NCBI RefSeq assembly: GCF_038002965.1
Contig: NZ_JBBOOE010000001.1
Span: 2,771,001-2,835,000, forward strand
Direction: 5' to 3'
Origin: Robertmurraya sp. FSL R5-0851
GTDB lineage: Bacteria > Bacillota > Bacilli > Bacillales > Cytobacillaceae
DNA: 64,000 bases
Shown here: positions 61,234-64,000 of the stretch, piece by piece
Position numbering within the stretch: position 1 is the stretch's first letter
How the letters are laid out: each line of letters begins with the position of its first letter
Position numbers and translations under genes: made by a program
Notes under the pieces: model-generated
Databases searched by the model: none
Seen by the model: only the letters and a program-made list of their open reading frames with translations
What the model was told of the DNA's origin: nothing

Positions 61234-63162
61234 TTACTTTAATTTTAATTCCGAAATGAACTGATAGTTTTCTAAACTGTATGAACTTATTTTCGAATGA
61301 GATAAGGCATAAAGCTGTTCATCTATATATACCAAGCGTTGAATTTCATTGTCCCATTCTTCATACAGTTCTTTCCCCTCCATATGAGAGATTTTTGACT
61401 TCAAGGAGAAACCCTTATCAAGGCTTACATTATAAACATAAGCACCTTGAAAAATAAATTTTTGCTCATAGTCATTTCCTTTCACACTTTCATACACATT
61501 GATGGGAAAAGCAAAAAGACCATTTTCCCCATTATATAGCAATGCTTTATGATCGTAGTTTAAAGGTGAGTACGTTCCTCTTCCCCCTATAATCTCTGTA
61601 AACTTTTCTTTTGGATTGCTAACATCTGTTATATCAAATAAGGAAATTTTTACACCCTCTGTTAAAACTCTGGGCTCCTTATCTCCCTCCAGAGTAACTA
61701 GCTTAGTATCATAACCAAAACCAATAATATGATTCTCGTCGTAAGGGTGCAGATAATTACTGAATCCTGGAATCTTAAGTTCTCCAAGGATGGTTGGAGA
61801 ACTTGGCTCTGACGCATCAATGACGAATAAAGGATCCGTTTCTTTAAAGGTAACTATATATATGCGATCACCCATAAACCTCGCTGAATAGATTCTTTCT
61901 CCTTTTGCAAGATCAGTTAGTGCACCAACCTGTTTTAATTCTTTATCAAATACGATCAAGTGGTTTTTGGAAGGCTTGCTTTCATCCCATCTATCTCCTT
62001 CGGTTGTTGCTATCCGGAAATAACCATTATGTTCATCCATTGAGAATTGATTCAGAACAGTACCGACTACCTCTGCATTGCCTTGAAAAGTAACATCTAA
62101 CTGATTAATCCCAAATTTATATATCATCGTATTTGGTGTGAACACTTCCTCACGCTCTGCTTCTGATTTCCAGTTTGTAAGGGCTAAGTAGAGGTTCTCT
62201 TTAGACATATACAGCTGACCTCCACTCCCCAAATAAGTAGTAATTTTCGCTTCTTGGGAAGGTTCAGCAAGGTCAAAAGCCGCAATTGTGGTATAGTTTG
62301 CTTCCTTTGATCCAGGAATATATTGAATTTCATCATAAGAAACAGAGGTTGCTTCCTCTTTATTTACAGAGTCTGAGATTCTTGGACGTAAGTCAACTCC
62401 ATCTCCCTCTTCCAGTAACCAATATTGAGGAAAGTGATTTGCAATTAAATAAACCTTACTCCCTATCTTTCTAGCACTCGAAAGATACCCTTCTAGCGAT
62501 ATTTCTCTTTCTAAGGTTGGTTTTGATGGATCCTTTACATCGTAAACAAGAGCCCTTGCCATTTCATTCATAGGTGCATACAAACTTTCTGCCGCTATTT
62601 TCTTTCGACCAGCAGAATCCTCATAACTATAGCTATAACCGATAATTAATAGTCGGCCTTTATCCAAGAACAATTGCGAAGGTGAAAATGTTTGTTGAAA
62701 TTGAATGGACGCCACATGTTCCATTTTCTCAGCAATCTTAGTAGAAATAATGTTTACTTTACCATCTACTACTTGGAATATATATTCTCCATCCGTTTTT
62801 ACAATATCAGCTTCATCAATTCCTTGAACTTGAACATTTGTACTCGAGACCTCTTGACCACTTGCTTTTGAACTTGAATCCGAAGCAGCATTATCCATAG
62901 AGGATTCCTCGGAAGCTTTATCTTCTTTCGTAAAAGTAAAAAACTTTTGATTCTGTTTTTCTTCTTTAATAATTTGATAAAAATATTGGTTTAACTGTGC
63001 TTTATCTTTAATAACAGGTAGAGCACCGTTAACCATTTCACCCTCAAGTTCATTTCCAGATCCATATTGTGCTGTAAGACGCGTTTCTTTTGTGTACATG
63101 ACAATTGAAGCAATAACCAAAGCAACAAGAATAGAAAGTCCAATAACCCATTTTCTGTTCAT
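61234..63162 (-). CDS. Membrane-anchored beta-propeller domain protein
   Basis: 642 residues. N-terminal anchor (MNRKWVIGLSILVALVIASIVMYT), a Ser/Ala-rich linker (about 90-110), then the Beta_propel domain starting VQVQGIDEADIVKTDGEYIF, which carries repeated beta blades such as LFLDKGRLLIIGYSY and RIYIVTFKETDPLFVID. Outside the cell. Function unknown; Ca binding by the propeller has been suggested for relatives. ATG at 63162 follows AGGTGG. Confidence 0.88.
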   Translation of the reverse strand: MNRKWVIGLSILVALVIASIVMYTKETRLTAQYGSGNELEGEMVNGALPVIKDKAQLNQYFYQIIKEEKQNQKFFTFTKEDKASEESSMDNAASDSSSKASGQEVSSTNVQVQGIDEADIVKTDGEYIFQVVDGKVNIISTKIAEKMEHVASIQFQQTFSPSQLFLDKGRLLIIGYSYSYEDSAGRKKIAAESLYAPMNEMARALVYDVKDPSKPTLEREISLEGYLSSARKIGSKVYLIANHFPQYWLLEEGDGVDLRPRISDSVNKEEATSVSYDEIQYIPGSKEANYTTIAAFDLAEPSQEAKITTYLGSGGQLYMSKENLYLALTNWKSEAEREEVFTPNTMIYKFGINQLDVTFQGNAEVVGTVLNQFSMDEHNGYFRIATTEGDRWDESKPSKNHLIVFDKELKQVGALTDLAKGERIYSARFMGDRIYIVTFKETDPLFVIDASEPSSPTILGELKIPGFSNYLHPYDENHIIGFGYDTKLVTLEGDKEPRVLTEGVKISLFDITDVSNPKEKFTEIIGGRGTYSPLNYDHKALLYNGENGLFAFPINVYESVKGNDYEQKFIFQGAYVYNVSLDKGFSLKSKISHMEGKELYEEWDNEIQRLVYIDEQLYALSHSKISSYSLENYQFISELKLK

Positions 63163-63355
63163 AGCAACCACCTTTCTGAAAAACGATTCTTTATAGGATT
63201 GGACTCCTATGATTACAAAAAGGTTACAAACTCAAAAATTCGAAGTAAAAAAGGGCGTATGATCTAGTTTACTTGTCCAACCACTATAGCCTTTTCTACA
63301 TAGGATAGATAGACAGTAATACAAGCTGTTCACTTTTTAAGTGGAGGTGAAAAGA

Positions 63356-63460
63356 ATGGGCGAAAGCTACAACGGAGGTTTTAACAACGGATTTGCTCTA
63401 CTTGTTGTATTGTTTATCTTGTTGATCATTGTCGGTGCTTCTTTTTTTAACAACTATTAA
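63356..63460 (+). CDS. YjcZ-family sporulation peptide
   Basis: 34 residues: MGESYNGGFNNGFALLVVLF and ILLIIVGASFFNNY, a Gly/Asn-rich head and one membrane helix, the YjcZ/YczN type found in spore-formers. GTGGAGGTGA ends five bases before ATG. Too short for routine gene calling but convincing by pattern. Confidence 0.9.
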   Translation: MGESYNGGFNNGFALLVVLFILLIIVGASFFNNY

Positions 63461-63501
63461 TTAACTAATAATACCTTTGCTTAACAGGTTTGCTTCTAAC
63501 A

Positions 63502-63536
63502 AAAGACCTAGCTTCTCTTTAAGAAGCTAGGTCTTT
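63502..63536 (-). terminator. Terminator of the AI-2E transporter gene
   Basis: AAAGACCTAGCTTCT and AGAAGCTAGGTCTTT, perfect 15-bp stem; it overlaps the 3' end of the gene. Confidence 0.85.
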
Positions 63537-64000
63537 GTTATTTAATCTATAAATTTTGAATATATGTGTAACGAGTACTTTAACTATTGAGTACACCGGG
63601 ATAACAAAAATAATCCCCAACAATCCCATTAAATTACCTGCGGTCAAAATCAGTACGATGATCGTTAACGGATGAATATTCAAACTTTTCCCCATTACTT
63701 GTGGCGAGATCACATTCCCTTCAACTTGTTGAGCAATCACCGTTATGATGGCAACATAGACGAGCATGATGGGATCTTGAAATAACGCAACAAAAAGGGC
63801 AGGAACTACGGCTAAAAATGGACCTAAAAAAGGTATAACATTCATTAACATTGCAAACAAAGCTAAAACTAATGAATAATCAAGTCCAATTATTAAATAT
63901 CCAATATATAGTAAGATCCCAACACATAAGCTTACAATTAATTGTCCTTGAATATATGTAGAGATGGTTCTATCTGTTTCTTTTAGAATTTGTAATACAT
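63519..64000 (-). CDS. AI-2E family transporter (5' part outside window)
   Basis: The last 160 residues of an AI-2E/PerM-type membrane protein: ISTYIQGQLIVSLCVGILLYIGY, PFLGPFLAVVPALFVALFQDP, EGNVISPQVMGKSLNIHPLTIIVLILTAGNLMGLLG. Despite the name, members transport various things, including Na+(Li+)/H+ in some bacilli. The start lies to the right of the window. Confidence 0.92.
   Translation of the reverse strand, partial: VLQILKETDRTISTYIQGQLIVSLCVGILLYIGYLIIGLDYSLVLALFAMLMNVIPFLGPFLAVVPALFVALFQDPIMLVYVAIITVIAQQVEGNVISPQVMGKSLNIHPLTIIVLILTAGNLMGLLGIIFVIPVYSIVKVLVTHIFKIYRLNNKDLAS

Noticed and set aside
1..64000. CRISPR arrays, tRNA or rRNA genes, prophage
   Set aside because: No regularly spaced repeats, no tRNA-like cloverleaf with conserved TTCGA loops, no rRNA stretches and no run of phage structural genes were seen by eye; a covariance-model scan would be decisive for tRNA.

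Overview
The window is chromosomal DNA from a low-GC, endospore-forming member of the Bacillaceae. The evidence is an alpha/beta-type SASP gene, a YjcZ-type sporulation peptide, a CwlC-like mother-cell amidase, a ComK homologue, a bacterial NO synthase, a qoxABCD operon whose subunit II is a lipoprotein, frequent TTG/GTG starts behind strong GGAGG sites, and many hairpin-plus-T-run terminators shared by convergent genes. I cannot name the species. No rRNA, tRNA, CRISPR array or replication origin was seen.

Layout. 1-2.6 kb: a cwlC-like amidase (runs off the left edge) with an IS inserted just upstream of its ribosome binding site. 2.8-8.4 kb: CNNM/CorC protein, Na+/alanine symporter, VanW protein, divergent polysaccharide deacetylase, and thiT under a TPP riboswitch. 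8.5-10 kb: small accessory patch (integrase stub, unknown secreted protein, unknown partner protein). 10.1-15.1 kb: a chemoreceptor gene split by a 3,277-bp transposon. 15.2-30.1 kb: nos, alaX, an ABC-2 exporter, a KtrD-like K+ channel, an IS200 fragment, aspartokinase, a DUF2512 protein, a GntR/ABC/sigma-factor cluster, a quinone-oxidoreductase-like enzyme, a MerR-like coiled-coil protein and GtrA. 30.2-46.5 kb: IS3 fragment, YebC, a TIGR00266 protein, two orphan PAS histidine kinases, a second ABC-2 exporter with an SGNH hydrolase, a second AgcS symporter, a TVP38 protein, purU, comK, a GIY-YIG protein, pssA, a BsuPI-type lipoprotein and an ssp gene. 46.7-50 kb: a formate/nitrite channel and a DUF421 gene split by a second IS. 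50.4-64 kb: qoxABCD, a LysE gene with a stop codon, PhoD-like phosphatase, GNAT and nitrilase pair, XRE regulator, ABC exporter, beta-propeller protein, YjcZ, and an AI-2E transporter (runs off the right edge).

The strongest signals are genome-decay events that can be reconstructed to the base. The transposon at 10712-13988 is flanked by a 6-bp duplication (CTCCAT), and removing it restores a continuous 563-residue chemoreceptor. The IS at 48090-49927 is flanked by an 8-bp duplication (ACTAAGTG), and removing it restores a 226-residue DUF421 protein. A LysE gene carries one in-frame TAA, and the first gene of the transposon is itself broken. Other points of interest are a TPP riboswitch whose anti-sequestor, sequestor and terminator can all be read from the sequence, an unexplained secreted-protein operon, an IS200 stub that keeps both regulatory hairpins, and a three-copy interspersed repeat of about 58 bp. 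No complete, clearly new defence or biosynthetic system was identified. The least explained locus is 8767-9949.
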